A stretch of DNA of 34,267 nt from Ruminococcaceae bacterium UBA7127 (GCA_002493005.1 DKXL01000032.1:12189-46455); one strand, 5' to 3'. Positions 23,733-31,132 are shown, counted from the first letter of the stretch. Program-made: numbers and translations. The notes: generated by a model not told the origin, from the letters alone.

Positions 23733-24956
23733 TTATTTGATAAGACCTTTCTTTGCACGAACCTTGATTGGAAGTCCGAAGAGGTTAATAAAGCCTGCGC
23801 TGTCGTTCTGGTCGTAAACCTCGTCCTCGTCAAAAGTAGCTATTTCTTCATCATAGAGTGAATACGGGCTTGTAACGCCTGCGTCAATGATGTTGCCCTT
23901 GTAAAGCTTCAGCTTAACATCACCCGTAACATATTCCTGAGTGCTGTCAACGAATGCTGAGAGAGCCTCACGAAGCGGTGTGTACCACTTGCCGTCATAA
24001 ACCAGCTCTGCAAATGTATTTGAAAGGTTTAATTTATAGTGAAGTGTGTCCTTGTCAAGGCAGATTTCCTCAAGCTTTGCATGAGCTGTATAAAGGATTG
24101 TGCCACCCGGAGTTTCATAAACGCCACGGGCTTTCATGCCTACAAGACGGTTTTCAACTATATCAGTGATGCCAATACCGTTTCTGCCACCGATTTCATT
24201 GAGAAGCTTAATCATTTCAACGCTGTCAATCTTTTCGCCGTTAACCTTAGTAGGAACGCCCTTTTCAAATGAAATTGTAACGTATTCGGGCTTGTCGGGA
24301 GCCTGCTCGGGAGATACGCCCATTTCAAGGAAACCTTCCTTGTTATACATCGGCTCATTTGCAGGATCCTCAAGGTCAAGACCCTCATGGCTTAAGTGCC
24401 AGAGGTTTTTATCTTTGGAATAGTTTGTTTCACGGTTAATCTTGAGCGGAATATTCATTTTTTCTGCATAAGCAATTTCTTCTTCACGGCTCTTAAACTC
24501 CCATGTTCTCCAAGGAGCGATAATCTTCATATCAGGAGCATAAGCCTTGATAGCAAGTTCAAAACGAACCTGGTCGTTGCCCTTACCTGTACATCCGTGG
24601 CAGATAGCGTCTGCACCCTCAGCCTTAGCGATTTCAACAAGTCTTTTTGCAATAATAGGACGGGCAAATGATGTACCGAGCAAATATTTGCCCTCATAAA
24701 CTGCGCCTGCCTTGATTGTAGGAATAACGTATTCATCAACAAACTCTTTGTTTAAATCTTCAATATAGAGCTTTGAAGCACCTGTTTTTATAGCCTTTTC
24801 TTCAAGACCATCAAGCTCTGTACCCTGACCGACATCACCCGACACAGCGATAACCTCGCAGTTGTCATAATTTTCCTTAAGCCACGGAATGATGATAGAA
24901 GTATCAAGACCGCCTGAGTATGCAAGAACTACTTTTTTGATTTTATTGTCAGCCAT
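23733..24956 (-). CDS. argG: Argininosuccinate synthase
   Basis: 407 residues from the ATG at 24956 (MADNKIKK) with GGAGG at 9-nt spacing. The ATP PP-loop is VVLAYSGGLDTSI near residue 10. HGCTGKGNDQVRFE near 115 and the EIGGRNGIGITDIVENRLVG region near 258 (given as GIGITDIVENRLVG) are family hallmarks. It joins citrulline and aspartate with ATP. First gene of the cluster, behind a promoter with ARG-box-like sites. Confidence 0.97.
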   Translation of the reverse strand: MADNKIKKVVLAYSGGLDTSIIIPWLKENYDNCEVIAVSGDVGQGTELDGLEEKAIKTGASKLYIEDLNKEFVDEYVIPTIKAGAVYEGKYLLGTSFARPIIAKRLVEIAKAEGADAICHGCTGKGNDQVRFELAIKAYAPDMKIIAPWRTWEFKSREEEIAYAEKMNIPLKINRETNYSKDKNLWHLSHEGLDLEDPANEPMYNKEGFLEMGVSPEQAPDKPEYVTISFEKGVPTKVNGEKIDSVEMIKLLNEIGGRNGIGITDIVENRLVGMKARGVYETPGGTILYTAHAKLEEICLDKDTLHYKLNLSNTFAELVYDGKWYTPLREALSAFVDSTQEYVTGDVKLKLYKGNIIDAGVTSPYSLYDEEIATFDEDEVYDQNDSAGFINLFGLPIKVRAKKGLIK

Positions 24957-25025
24957 TTTAAATTCCTCCAAAATGTTTTTTGTTTTATTTTGTTGTTTTT
25001 AGGATTTGCGCCTCGACTATCCTCT

Positions 25026-25053
25026 ATTATACTCTAACTTCAAAAAAAATCAA
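25026..25053 (-). promoter_or_regulatory. Promoter of argG
   Basis: On the minus strand TTGATT (25048-25053), 16-nt spacer, TATAAT (25026-25031). The ATG is about 70 nt downstream of the -10. An ARG-box-like palindrome begins 8 nt upstream of the -35. Confidence 0.75.
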
Positions 25054-25060
25054 GTGTTTT

Positions 25061-25076
25061 TTGAATAAATATTCAA
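25061..25076 (-). promoter_or_regulatory. ARG-box-like ArgR/AhrC operator next to the argG promoter
   Basis: TTGAATAAATATTCAA is a palindrome except for the two central positions. Its TGAAT...ATTCA arms fit the ArgR/AhrC operator pattern. Its place just upstream of the -35 suits arginine-dependent repression. Confidence 0.65.
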
Positions 25077-25193
25077 AATTTTTATAATATGCCCAAAATC
25101 TCGGCAACAAAGCACTGTTTTGTTGTTTATCCGCTGTAGCAAGCCGTATTTTAACGATATTTTTTCCTGTTTTCGCGGTATGCTTTGCAAAAA

Positions 25194-25283
25194 TGCATAT
25201 ATTCACAAAAAATGAATATTCACTTTATTCATTTTAAAATGCATAATAATGAATATTTTTACGTATATTTTGCATATTATTCA
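25194..25283 (-). promoter_or_regulatory. Distal cluster of ARG-box-like palindromes
   Basis: Within 90 nt there are TGCATATATTCA (25194-25205), TGAATATTCA followed by CTTTATTCA (25213-25231) and TGCATATTATTCA (25271-25283). All share TGMAT...ATKCA arms. ArgR acts as a hexamer bridging box pairs, so this cluster, about 120-220 nt from the proximal box, could form a loop. The rest of 24957-25438 shows no gene; 25077-25193 and 25284-25359 hold nothing recognisable. Confidence 0.5.
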
Positions 25284-25359
25284 AAAGTTGCATAACATTA
25301 TATCCAATCCGTCAACATAATACAGGTCGCAGTCCTGCATTTCGGGGAAACAATTTTCC

Positions 25360-25390
25360 AAAAAACAAGGCGGAACTGTCTGTTCCGCCT
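25360..25390 (-). terminator. Rho-independent terminator after the flavin-reductase-like gene
   Basis: AGGCGGAAC (25368-25376), loop TGTCT, GTTCCGCCT (25382-25390), a perfect 9-bp stem; the minus strand then reads TGTTTTTTGG. It is 48 nt after the stop at 25439. Confidence 0.88.
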
Positions 25391-25438
25391 AAACTACATT
25401 GATACAATTTTTCACAGTATCAGTCAAAGATAATACTG

Positions 25439-25945
25439 TTATTTTGTCAGCACCTTTACAATCTCACTCACATACATCTTGTGATAATCGTTATTATACC
25501 ATTTTTTAACGCTGTCGGCATCGGTAATACATTCCTCGTTAAGTGACTGAGCATACATTTTTTTGCATACAAGCACGAGCTTTGCCTCTTCAAAATACAC
25601 TGCACCGTCATCTGTAAACGCAGGGGTAAGTCCTGTTTCCTTTACTTTATCAAAATCTCTGCCGCTTTTTGAACCGCAAAACTTGAGCGCGTCTTTGTAC
25701 TTTTCGTCAAAAAAGCTCATTGTGTAGTAATCGTTATTTTCCATAAATCCGAATGTATATCGTTGAGGACGGATAAATGTAAACGCACACGGCTTGCCCC
25801 ACATAATGCCAACGCCACCCCAGCTGATTGTCATTGTGTTAAATTCTTCTTTGCTGCCGCCCGTAACAAGCGCCCAGTCATCCCCAACAAGCTTAAATGG
25901 ATTTTCGGCAATTTCCTTAGCTGTAATCTCTCTGAAATCTGACAT
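25439..25945 (-). CDS. Flavin reductase-like, FMN-binding split-barrel protein
   Basis: 168 residues from the ATG at 25945 with AAAGGATTGATTTT upstream; the longer frame adds unsupported residues. NTMTISWGGVGIMWGKP and FTFIRPQRYTF match the flavin reductase-like fold (FMN phosphate loop). YYTMSFFDEKYKDALKFCG and SGRDFDKVKETGLTP are typical of a Clostridia subgroup of COG1853. It probably binds FMN as a dimer; the partner electron acceptor is unknown. Monocistronic, with a palindrome upstream of its -10. Confidence 0.87.
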   Translation of the reverse strand: MSDFREITAKEIAENPFKLVGDDWALVTGGSKEEFNTMTISWGGVGIMWGKPCAFTFIRPQRYTFGFMENNDYYTMSFFDEKYKDALKFCGSKSGRDFDKVKETGLTPAFTDDGAVYFEEAKLVLVCKKMYAQSLNEECITDADSVKKWYNNDYHKMYVSEIVKVLTK

Positions 25946-25996
25946 AAAATCAATCCTTTCATTAATACATAAATACAATATGTCATCTTTGTTTAT

Positions 25997-26033
25997 ATTA
26001 TAACACAAGCGATAATCACAAGAGATTTGTGAT
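25997..26033 (-). promoter_or_regulatory. Promoter and inverted repeat upstream of the flavin-reductase-like gene
   Basis: On the minus strand an extended -10, TGTGT-TATAAT (TATAAT at 25997-26002), lacks a good -35. Instead a perfect inverted repeat ATCACAA-GAGAT-TTGTGAT (26015-26033) covers the -35 area. This suits activator-dependent control; the regulator is unknown. Confidence 0.55.
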
Positions 26034-26077
26034 ATAAACAGCTTCCTCAGTTAATAATTTATCTTTACTAAATTTTC

Positions 26078-26848
26078 TTAATATCCCCAGCGGTCAAAAA
26101 ATCTGACATCCTCATATGTGAGAATATAATTCTGACTCTCGTGAAATGAACTTTGCACAAGTTTTGGATTATACATATACATAATCCTGTGTTGCACCGC
26201 ATCGTGGTTTTCGTCAAAAATATATTGCACTGCTTTTTTGCACTGAGAATTTGCCTTCAAATCCGTTCTTCCGGTGTAGTGACAGCCATCTATAACAGCC
26301 TGAACGCTTGTAAAACCGTCAAAACAAATCGCATTTTTGACAGCCTGTGCAATAAGCGAAGCTCCCACAAATCCGCCTGAACCAAACTCGCCCATACACA
26401 ATCGCTCAAGCAAATCTCTGTCATAATCCGACAACGTAACTTGTCCGCATTTATATGAAAGGTCAGGGTTATCAATCGCTACCAGATATCCTGCATCCCA
26501 CTGCGACTGATAATCAACCGGCTGCTTAGGCGGCATAGCCGTAGCAAACGCTACCGTCGGCTCGGTAGAAGGCTCAGTGGCTTTGGTTGCTTTAGTTGCC
26601 TTAGTCGCCTTGGTAGCTTTTGTTGCATTTTGAGTAGTCTGAACCGAATCGGTCGGCTTTTCGGTAGTAGCTATCCGCGCCTTTGTAACGTGAGTTGTTT
26701 CGATATTACTCACAGCCATAGCAGCAGCCGACTCACCTGCTCGAATTGTTCCGTTTGTAACCACAGTATACATAACAATAACCAAAGCTAACACAACAAT
26801 CGTCACAGATAAAACAGTATTCAATTTTTTATCAAAAAAATGTTTCAT
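26078..26848 (-). CDS. Membrane-anchored cell wall hydrolase, SleB-like, with Thr/Ala/Lys linker
   Basis: 256 residues from the ATG at 26848 (GGTGA upstream). Residues 12-31 form one hydrophobic anchor. Residues about 50-105 are a Thr-rich linker with NAT followed by five KAT triplets, then PSTEPT. The C-terminal part starts with LSDYDRDLLERLCMGEFG and continues GASLIAQAVKNAICF and VQAVIDG, matching the SleB/CwlJ hydrolase pattern (catalytic Glu in GEFG where the family has AEARGE). The family cuts peptidoglycan cortex in spores, but many non-sporulation members exist. The linker would span the wall. Monocistronic with its own promoter. Confidence 0.78.
   Translation of the reverse strand: MKHFFDKKLNTVLSVTIVVLALVIVMYTVVTNGTIRAGESAAAMAVSNIETTHVTKARIATTEKPTDSVQTTQNATKATKATKATKATKATEPSTEPTVAFATAMPPKQPVDYQSQWDAGYLVAIDNPDLSYKCGQVTLSDYDRDLLERLCMGEFGSGGFVGASLIAQAVKNAICFDGFTSVQAVIDGCHYTGRTDLKANSQCKKAVQYIFDENHDAVQHRIMYMYNPKLVQSSFHESQNYILTYEDVRFFDRWGY
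26576..26629 (-). repeat. Six tandem 9-bp units encoding NAT and five KAT
   Basis: Six consecutive 9-nt units with third-position differences encode the Lys-Ala-Thr linker of the SleB-like protein. The synonymous drift (AAA/AAG, GCT/GCG/GCA/GCC, ACC/ACT) suggests selection on the peptide rather than recent slippage. Confidence 0.85.
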
Positions 26849-26879
26849 TTATTTCACCGGATATCAATTTATTATTTAT

Positions 26880-26908
26880 ATTTTATCATACCTGTCCTCG
26901 GTTTTCAA
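26880..26908 (-). promoter_or_regulatory. Promoter of the SleB-like gene
   Basis: On the minus strand TTGAAA (26903-26908), 17-nt spacer, TAAAAT (26880-26885), with TATGA before the -10, the same layout as the asnB and AEC promoters. Confidence 0.75.
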
Positions 26909-26944
26909 CGTGTATTATTTGTAACATTTTTGTATATTATGCCA

Positions 26945-26980
26945 AAATAGGGCAGAGCCGATGGTTTTCCATCGGCTCTG
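26945..26980 (-). terminator. Rho-independent terminator after the AraC-family gene
   Basis: CAGAGCCGATGG (26953-26964), loop TTTT, CCATCGGCTCTG (26969-26980) form a perfect 12-bp stem. The minus strand follows with CCCTATTTTGG, a short T-run. It is 5 nt after the stop codon at 26986. Confidence 0.8.
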
Positions 26981-26985
26981 ATAAG

Positions 26986-27843
26986 TTAAAATGCTTGTCT
27001 TTCACTTTTTCTATACTTAGAAGGAGTAGTGTCAAAGTACATTTTAAACGCTCTGTTAAAATTAGATATGTTATTAAAGCCCGAAAGACCTGCAATCTCA
27101 ATGACCGGAGTGTCTGTTGTGGTGAGCAGCATTGCCGCACGGTTGAGCCTTAATTCATTTAAGTAATTTACAAATGTCGTATTCATCAGTTCTTTAAACA
27201 GATGTGATATGTAATATCGACTCAAGTCTGTTGCCTGAGCAATCGTATCAAGCGTGATGTTGTCACAGAAATTTTCGTTGATATACTCTGTAATTCTGCG
27301 TAAGGCACGATACTTTTTGCCTTGTGTTTCAACATTCAAAATACTAATGTACTCCTCAGAGAACATAATGTAAAACAGCTCGTAAAGCTTGCCGTGAATA
27401 AGCAGCTGAAAATACTCCGGCTTTTCAGTTTCGCCTTCAATAATCATATTAATGCATTCAAGCAGTCTTCCGTAACTTTTGTTGCTTGGGGAAACCTTTG
27501 CAAAGTGCGTGCAGTTACCTGTAGACAGACCCCTGATTAGATTCTGGGGTATATACTCCTGGGTTACCGCGTTTGGATTTGAAAGGTTGAGCAGCACAAC
27601 CTCAACTACAGCATTGCCAAAATTGTCGATTTTGTACTTTTGGTTTGGTGAGATAAAATATATATCTCCCTTGTTGAGTTTGTGTGCACTTGTAGCCATT
27701 TCTATCGTCATTGCTCCTTCTCTGACGCAGGCTATAAGCACTTCGCTGTGAACATTCCATAATTCATCAATAATCATTTCTCCGCAAACAACTCTGAAAG
27801 CAGTGCTTGATGCCGTTGCGGAACGCAAGAAATCAAAACCCAT
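26986..27843 (-). CDS. AraC family transcriptional regulator
   Basis: 285 residues from the ATG at 27843 (MGFDFLRSA) with AGAGGGAATAAC upstream. Further upstream in-frame starts overlap the promoter and are rejected. Residues about 15-110 form a cupin-like sensing domain (KLNKGDIYFISPNQKYKI). The C-terminal roughly 100 residues have two helix-turn-helix motifs: NITLDTIAQATDLSRYYISH and TPVIEIAGLSGFNNISNFNR, the second followed by AFKMYFDTTPSKYRK, the AraC signature. The likely ligand is a sugar or related small molecule; no transport or enzyme operon is adjacent, so its target is probably elsewhere. Confidence 0.92.
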   Translation of the reverse strand: MGFDFLRSATASSTAFRVVCGEMIIDELWNVHSEVLIACVREGAMTIEMATSAHKLNKGDIYFISPNQKYKIDNFGNAVVEVVLLNLSNPNAVTQEYIPQNLIRGLSTGNCTHFAKVSPSNKSYGRLLECINMIIEGETEKPEYFQLLIHGKLYELFYIMFSEEYISILNVETQGKKYRALRRITEYINENFCDNITLDTIAQATDLSRYYISHLFKELMNTTFVNYLNELRLNRAAMLLTTTDTPVIEIAGLSGFNNISNFNRAFKMYFDTTPSKYRKSERQAF

Positions 27844-27912
27844 GTTATTCCCTCTCATCTTTGTTTTATAGTGTTTTAAAATTTTTACTGATGCGAACAT
27901 TTCGCTTTGAAT

Positions 27913-27941
27913 ATAATAATATTTAAAGCAAAAAATGTCAA
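27913..27941 (-). promoter_or_regulatory. Promoter of the AraC-family gene
   Basis: On the minus strand TTGACA (27936-27941), 17-nt spacer, TATTAT (27913-27918). The leader is about 65 nt. Confidence 0.75.
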
Positions 27942-28160
27942 TAATAATAACTGTTTTACTAAAAATATTCATATTATATCACAAAAAGTTAAAATATTAA
28001 CATTCCAAAATTAATAGGCTATTTGTATGTTTTTGTGATTTTTTAGAAACATATTTAATTTTTTTGACAACAAAGATTTCACAAATTATCGTTATATTCA
28101 AAAGAACATAATCTTTTTAAATACTGCACTCACCAAAGCAATACACCGATTCGCAATATA
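27942..28160. other. AT-rich intergenic region without a recognised gene
   Basis: Lies between the WYL regulator's stop and the AraC promoter. No gene is visible. A plus-strand TTGACA (28064-28069) has only a weak -10 and nothing downstream. A weak AAAAGA...TCTTTT inverted repeat after the WYL gene might end its transcript. Confidence 0.4.
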
Positions 28161-29162
28161 TCATATTCCTTCGCTCGCTTCTTTAAGCTGTCTTTTAAAC
28201 TCCGCAACAGCTTTTTTCGGAGATAAAATTTTAATTTTGCCTCCTAATCCAAACACCCACGCATAAAATTGCGGACTGAGCATAACGTTGACCGTAACAC
28301 AAAACCTTTCGTCATTCTCCCTTGAAACAAAAATATCTTTGCCGAATCTGTCGACAATGACGCCTATCATATCATTTGCCACACTAAGCTTAACACTAAC
28401 CTCTTCGCCGCCGAACATAGAAAAAACGCACTTGGTATATCCGACAAGGTCAAATTTATCAAATATTTGTTTACCGTCACGGCACTCGTCACATACGGTA
28501 ATTGTATCCATTTTATCCACACGATAATGCTTTATCATTTCCGCCGCTTTATCGTAGGCAATCATATAATAATTTTCGTCATTCCAGCACAGCGCCCACG
28601 GCGACACCCTGTACTCGGCGCCGTTCCTGCGCGGTTTTTTTACGACTCTTTCTGTCGAAGAAAAATCAAGCTCCCAACTGTAATACTTAAATGAAATTTG
28701 CTTATCATCAGCTATCGCATTATGAATGTTATCAACGTTATAATAAATCTTTTCATTGACAGTCTTTACCCTGTTTGCAACAAAAACCTGTCTTTGCAGT
28801 TCTTTGCCCTCGTGAATACTCACAAGCCCCTCAAGCTTTTTGATGAGCGACAAACTTTTTCTGTGGGTAATAAACTTTGAGCTTTGAATTGCGTCTACAA
28901 GCAGCTTAAGTTCAGGCATTTCAAACTCGCGACTGCCCACATAATAACGCACAGATGATGATTTTGTACGGCAAATATCAAGACCGTACATTTCAAGAAT
29001 TTTTAAATCATCATACAAGCTTTTTCGCTCGCTTTCAATGCCATAGCTTTTAAGTTCACCTATTATCTCCGCGATAGTCAGTCCGTTTTTTTCATCTGTT
29101 TTTTCAAGCAAAATCTGCCGCAGACACAACAGCTTTTGCTTTTGCATTGAAGTGCGTGCCAT
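28161..29162 (-). CDS. WYL-domain transcriptional regulator
   Basis: 333 residues from the ATG at 29162 with AAAGGAGA upstream. An N-terminal winged helix (GLTIAEIIGELKSYGIESER and KSLYDDLKILEMYG) is followed by a WYL-type domain (about residues 140-225: ISFKYYSWELD, YRVSPWALCWNDENYYMIAY, KHYRVDKMDTI) and the C-terminal WCX part. The namesake W-Y-L triplet is Y-M-I here. WYL regulators sense nucleotides or other ligands; this one may control the AEC transporter gene 21 nt upstream, with which it is co-transcribed. Confidence 0.9.
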   Translation of the reverse strand: MARTSMQKQKLLCLRQILLEKTDEKNGLTIAEIIGELKSYGIESERKSLYDDLKILEMYGLDICRTKSSSVRYYVGSREFEMPELKLLVDAIQSSKFITHRKSLSLIKKLEGLVSIHEGKELQRQVFVANRVKTVNEKIYYNVDNIHNAIADDKQISFKYYSWELDFSSTERVVKKPRRNGAEYRVSPWALCWNDENYYMIAYDKAAEMIKHYRVDKMDTITVCDECRDGKQIFDKFDLVGYTKCVFSMFGGEEVSVKLSVANDMIGVIVDRFGKDIFVSRENDERFCVTVNVMLSPQFYAWVFGLGGKIKILSPKKAVAEFKRQLKEASEGI

Positions 29163-29183
29163 ATCAATTCTCCTTTCAGTATT

Positions 29184-30107
29184 TTACAATGTGCTTGCAA
29201 GTGCCACTACAAGCGGCATTGTGACGATTGAGAGCAGAGTTGATGATGCAACTACACTTACAGACAGCTCAACATCACAGTTAAACTTTGCCGCAAACAT
29301 TGTCGTGGTTGCAGCGGTCGGGGCAGAGCTTGCAATAATAAATGCAATAAGTATAGTTTTGTCAACGCCGCACAAAGTCATTATGAACGTTGCAGCCAAC
29401 GGAATCACAACAAGTCTTGTACCCATAGCAATGTATGCGCCGACATCGGTAAATGCCTTTTTAAAGTTTGCTTTTGACAAATAAAAACCGATTATCAACA
29501 TTGGCAGCGGAGTGTTGAGCGCCGAAAGATATTCGACCGGCTGTTGAATAATATACGGCAAATTGATTTGGCATACGAACAGCAAAACAGCTACTGCAAC
29601 GCCCATTATACCCGGATTAAAAATCAACTTTTTTAGTGACAGCTGTTTTTTGTCGCCGCTCATCGACACAAGTCCGTAACTCCACACAAATATATTGAAT
29701 ACCGCTACAAAAATGGAACCGTAAAACCATCCGTCATTGCCCAAAATCGCCTTTTGCAGCGGCAACGACATAAATCCGCAGTTTGAAAAAACCGTTGCAA
29801 ATTCAAGCACCTTTTTGCGGCTGACATTTTTATCGCGAAAAATCAGCTTTGCAACCAATATCGAACCCACATGTATCAGGCAGGCACAAAGTACAGCAAT
29901 TAAAATGTTCCCCAAAAGCTCAAAACTGAATTTCCTTTGAAATGCCGATATCATTACACATGGAGTTACAACATATAATACAACATCGGTTATGTGATGA
30001 GATGACGACTCGGTAAGTATGCCCTTTTTGCCGCACAAATAGCCAATCGCTATCAGCACGAACAAAACCAACACCTGCTGACCAATCACAATAAAATTAT
30101 CTAACAC
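29184..30107 (-). CDS. AEC family (auxin efflux carrier-type) transporter
   Basis: 307 residues from a GTG at 30107, with GGAAG about 8 nt upstream. About ten hydrophobic segments in two five-helix halves. The first reads LFVLIAIGYLCGKKGILTESS, a start typical of this family (split: VLFVLIAIGYLCGKKGIL); NCGFMSLPL and PLPMLIIGFYLS are conserved at the helix crossovers. Bacterial members export or import carboxylates such as malate or malonate; the substrate here is unknown. First gene of an operon with the WYL regulator. Confidence 0.9.
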   Translation of the reverse strand: MLDNFIVIGQQVLVLFVLIAIGYLCGKKGILTESSSHHITDVVLYVVTPCVMISAFQRKFSFELLGNILIAVLCACLIHVGSILVAKLIFRDKNVSRKKVLEFATVFSNCGFMSLPLQKAILGNDGWFYGSIFVAVFNIFVWSYGLVSMSGDKKQLSLKKLIFNPGIMGVAVAVLLFVCQINLPYIIQQPVEYLSALNTPLPMLIIGFYLSKANFKKAFTDVGAYIAMGTRLVVIPLAATFIMTLCGVDKTILIAFIIASSAPTAATTTMFAAKFNCDVELSVSVVASSTLLSIVTMPLVVALASTL

Positions 30108-30142
30108 AATCCTTACTTCCTTCAGTTTTATTCTTATGGTTT

Positions 30143-30171
30143 ATTTTATCATAAACTACAAATTTTTTCAA
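30143..30171 (-). promoter_or_regulatory. Promoter of the AEC/WYL operon
   Basis: On the minus strand TTGAAA (30166-30171), 17-nt spacer, TAAAAT (30143-30148), with TATGA before the -10. Confidence 0.75.
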
Positions 30172-30326
30172 TTTACTCATTTAATATTTTAAAAGAGCTG
30201 GATACAAATCAGATACAAATAACGACAATCTACACAAAATAGCACTATATTTATAGTGCAACATCACCAACGAACACCTCTTTTTTTCACAAATCTGTAT
30301 TAACTGCCGAATTTTAGTACACTTTG
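30172..30326. other. Intergenic region between divergent promoters
   Basis: Between the AEC promoter and the DUF6465-like gene promoter no gene or strong palindrome is visible. Confidence 0.4.
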
Positions 30327-30355
30327 TTGACTTTTATTTTTTATAAATGTATAAT
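30327..30355 (+). promoter_or_regulatory. Strong promoter of the DUF6465-like gene
   Basis: TTGACT (30327-30332), 17-nt spacer, TATAAT (30350-30355): the closest match to consensus in the window, suggesting high expression. Confidence 0.85.
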
Positions 30356-30425
30356 ACAGATAAGTTAAATACATAATACATAAACTGCAATATTTTATTG
30401 ATTTATTGAAAGAAGGATTATCACT

Positions 30426-30839
30426 ATGGCAACAACAAAGAAAACAACCGCAAAAGCAGCAGAAGCTGCAAAAGAAACCGAAACAAAGACAACTACCGCA
30501 AAAGCAACTACAGCAAAAGCTGCTGCAAAAACTGCTGCAAAGAAAGAAACAGCTGTAAAGGCTGAGCCGGTTGCTGAGAAGAAAGCTCCTGCAAAAAAGG
30601 CTCCTGCAAAGAAAGCTGCTCCTAAAAAGGTAGCTCCAAAGAAGCCGGCTGAATCAAAGGTAAACTTTTTTGTTGAGTTTGCAGGCGTTCAGGTTTCTAT
30701 TGACGAGGTTGTAAACAACGTTAAGACTACTCTCGGCAAGGATGCTAAGGAAATTTCCGTATACCTCAAACCTGAAGAGAGCAAAGCTTACTTTGTAGCT
30801 GACGGCGAAGAAAAAAAGATGGACGTTTTCTTCTGCTAA
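30426..30839 (+). CDS. DUF6465-like protein with histone-H1-like Lys/Ala-rich tail
   Basis: 137 residues from an ATG with GAAAGAAGGA upstream. Residues 1-78 are almost only Ala, Lys, Thr, Pro and Glu, with AKK/APAKK repeats like histone H1 tails or the bacterial HU/Hc1 tails. Residues 79-137 (VNFFVEFAGVQVSIDEVVNN, then LKPEESKAYFVADGEE and MDVFFC) form a small compact domain matching my recollection of DUF6465 in Clostridia. The tail suggests nucleic acid binding; the C-terminal function is unknown. It has a near-consensus promoter and a strong terminator, as expected of an abundant protein. Confidence 0.88.
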   Translation: MATTKKTTAKAAEAAKETETKTTTAKATTAKAAAKTAAKKETAVKAEPVAEKKAPAKKAPAKKAAPKKVAPKKPAESKVNFFVEFAGVQVSIDEVVNNVKTTLGKDAKEISVYLKPEESKAYFVADGEEKKMDVFFC

Positions 30840-30869
30840 TCCGAATATTTCAAAATATATTAGCGCTTG

Positions 30870-30900
30870 AACGGCTGACCTTTGGGTCAGCCGTTTTTTT
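30870..30900 (+). terminator. Rho-independent terminator after the DUF6465-like gene
   Basis: AACGGCTGACC (30870-30880), loop TTTG, GGTCAGCCGTT (30885-30895) form a perfect 11-bp stem, followed by a T-run to 30900. Confidence 0.93.
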
Positions 30901-31006
30901 GCTTCGGGTATATTACTCGCACCATTGCTTAGCATCGGTAACCCGAGTCAAACATTTTTCTATGAATAACGCAAGATACGACTCTCGTTTGCTTTAAATT
31001 CGGGCA
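30901..31006 (-). repeat. Dispersed intergenic element, copy 2 (about 105 nt)
   Basis: Reverse complement of the element at 6071-6174. It starts directly after the T-run of the terminator at 30870-30900 with GCTTCGGGTATAT and ends AATTCGGGCA. Internal complementary stretches (GAGTC/GACTC, TCGGGT/ACCCGA) allow a folded RNA or DNA hairpin. Confidence 0.8.
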
Positions 31007-31045
31007 GATAGGTTATTTTCAGCCCCTGTCTATACGGATTGGAGG

Positions 31046-31083
31046 CAACCAACGTTAACATTATTTTATATCATAGTTGGTTG
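31046..31083 (+). promoter_or_regulatory. Spaced inverted repeat upstream of the XRE-AbrB gene
   Basis: CAACCAAC (31046-31053) and GTTGGTTG (31076-31083) are perfect inverted 8-mers 22 nt apart; the right arm overlaps the -35. Possibly two operator half-sites for one dimer pair, or a hairpin. Confidence 0.45.
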
Positions 31084-31109
31084 AAATCATAGATTCTATG
31101 CAGTATAAT
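31081..31109 (+). promoter_or_regulatory. Promoter of the XRE-AbrB/ABC operon with palindrome in the spacer
   Basis: TTGAAA (31081-31086), 17-nt spacer, TATAAT (31104-31109). CATAGATTCTATG (31088-31100) is a perfect palindrome placed entirely within the spacer, an ideal repressor site for the regulator encoded 24 nt downstream. Confidence 0.75.
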
Positions 31110-31132
31110 AACATTCAAAGGAGGAAAAAAGT

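Noticed and set aside
26576..26629. Short tandem units considered as a CRISPR-like or minisatellite array
   Set aside because: They are 9-bp in-frame units without spacers, coding a KAT linker, with synonymous drift.
28064..28098. Plus-strand TTGACA that might start a small RNA
   Set aside because: The only -10 at proper spacing is TATCGT, the next AT-rich hexamer is too far, and no downstream gene or terminator is visible.
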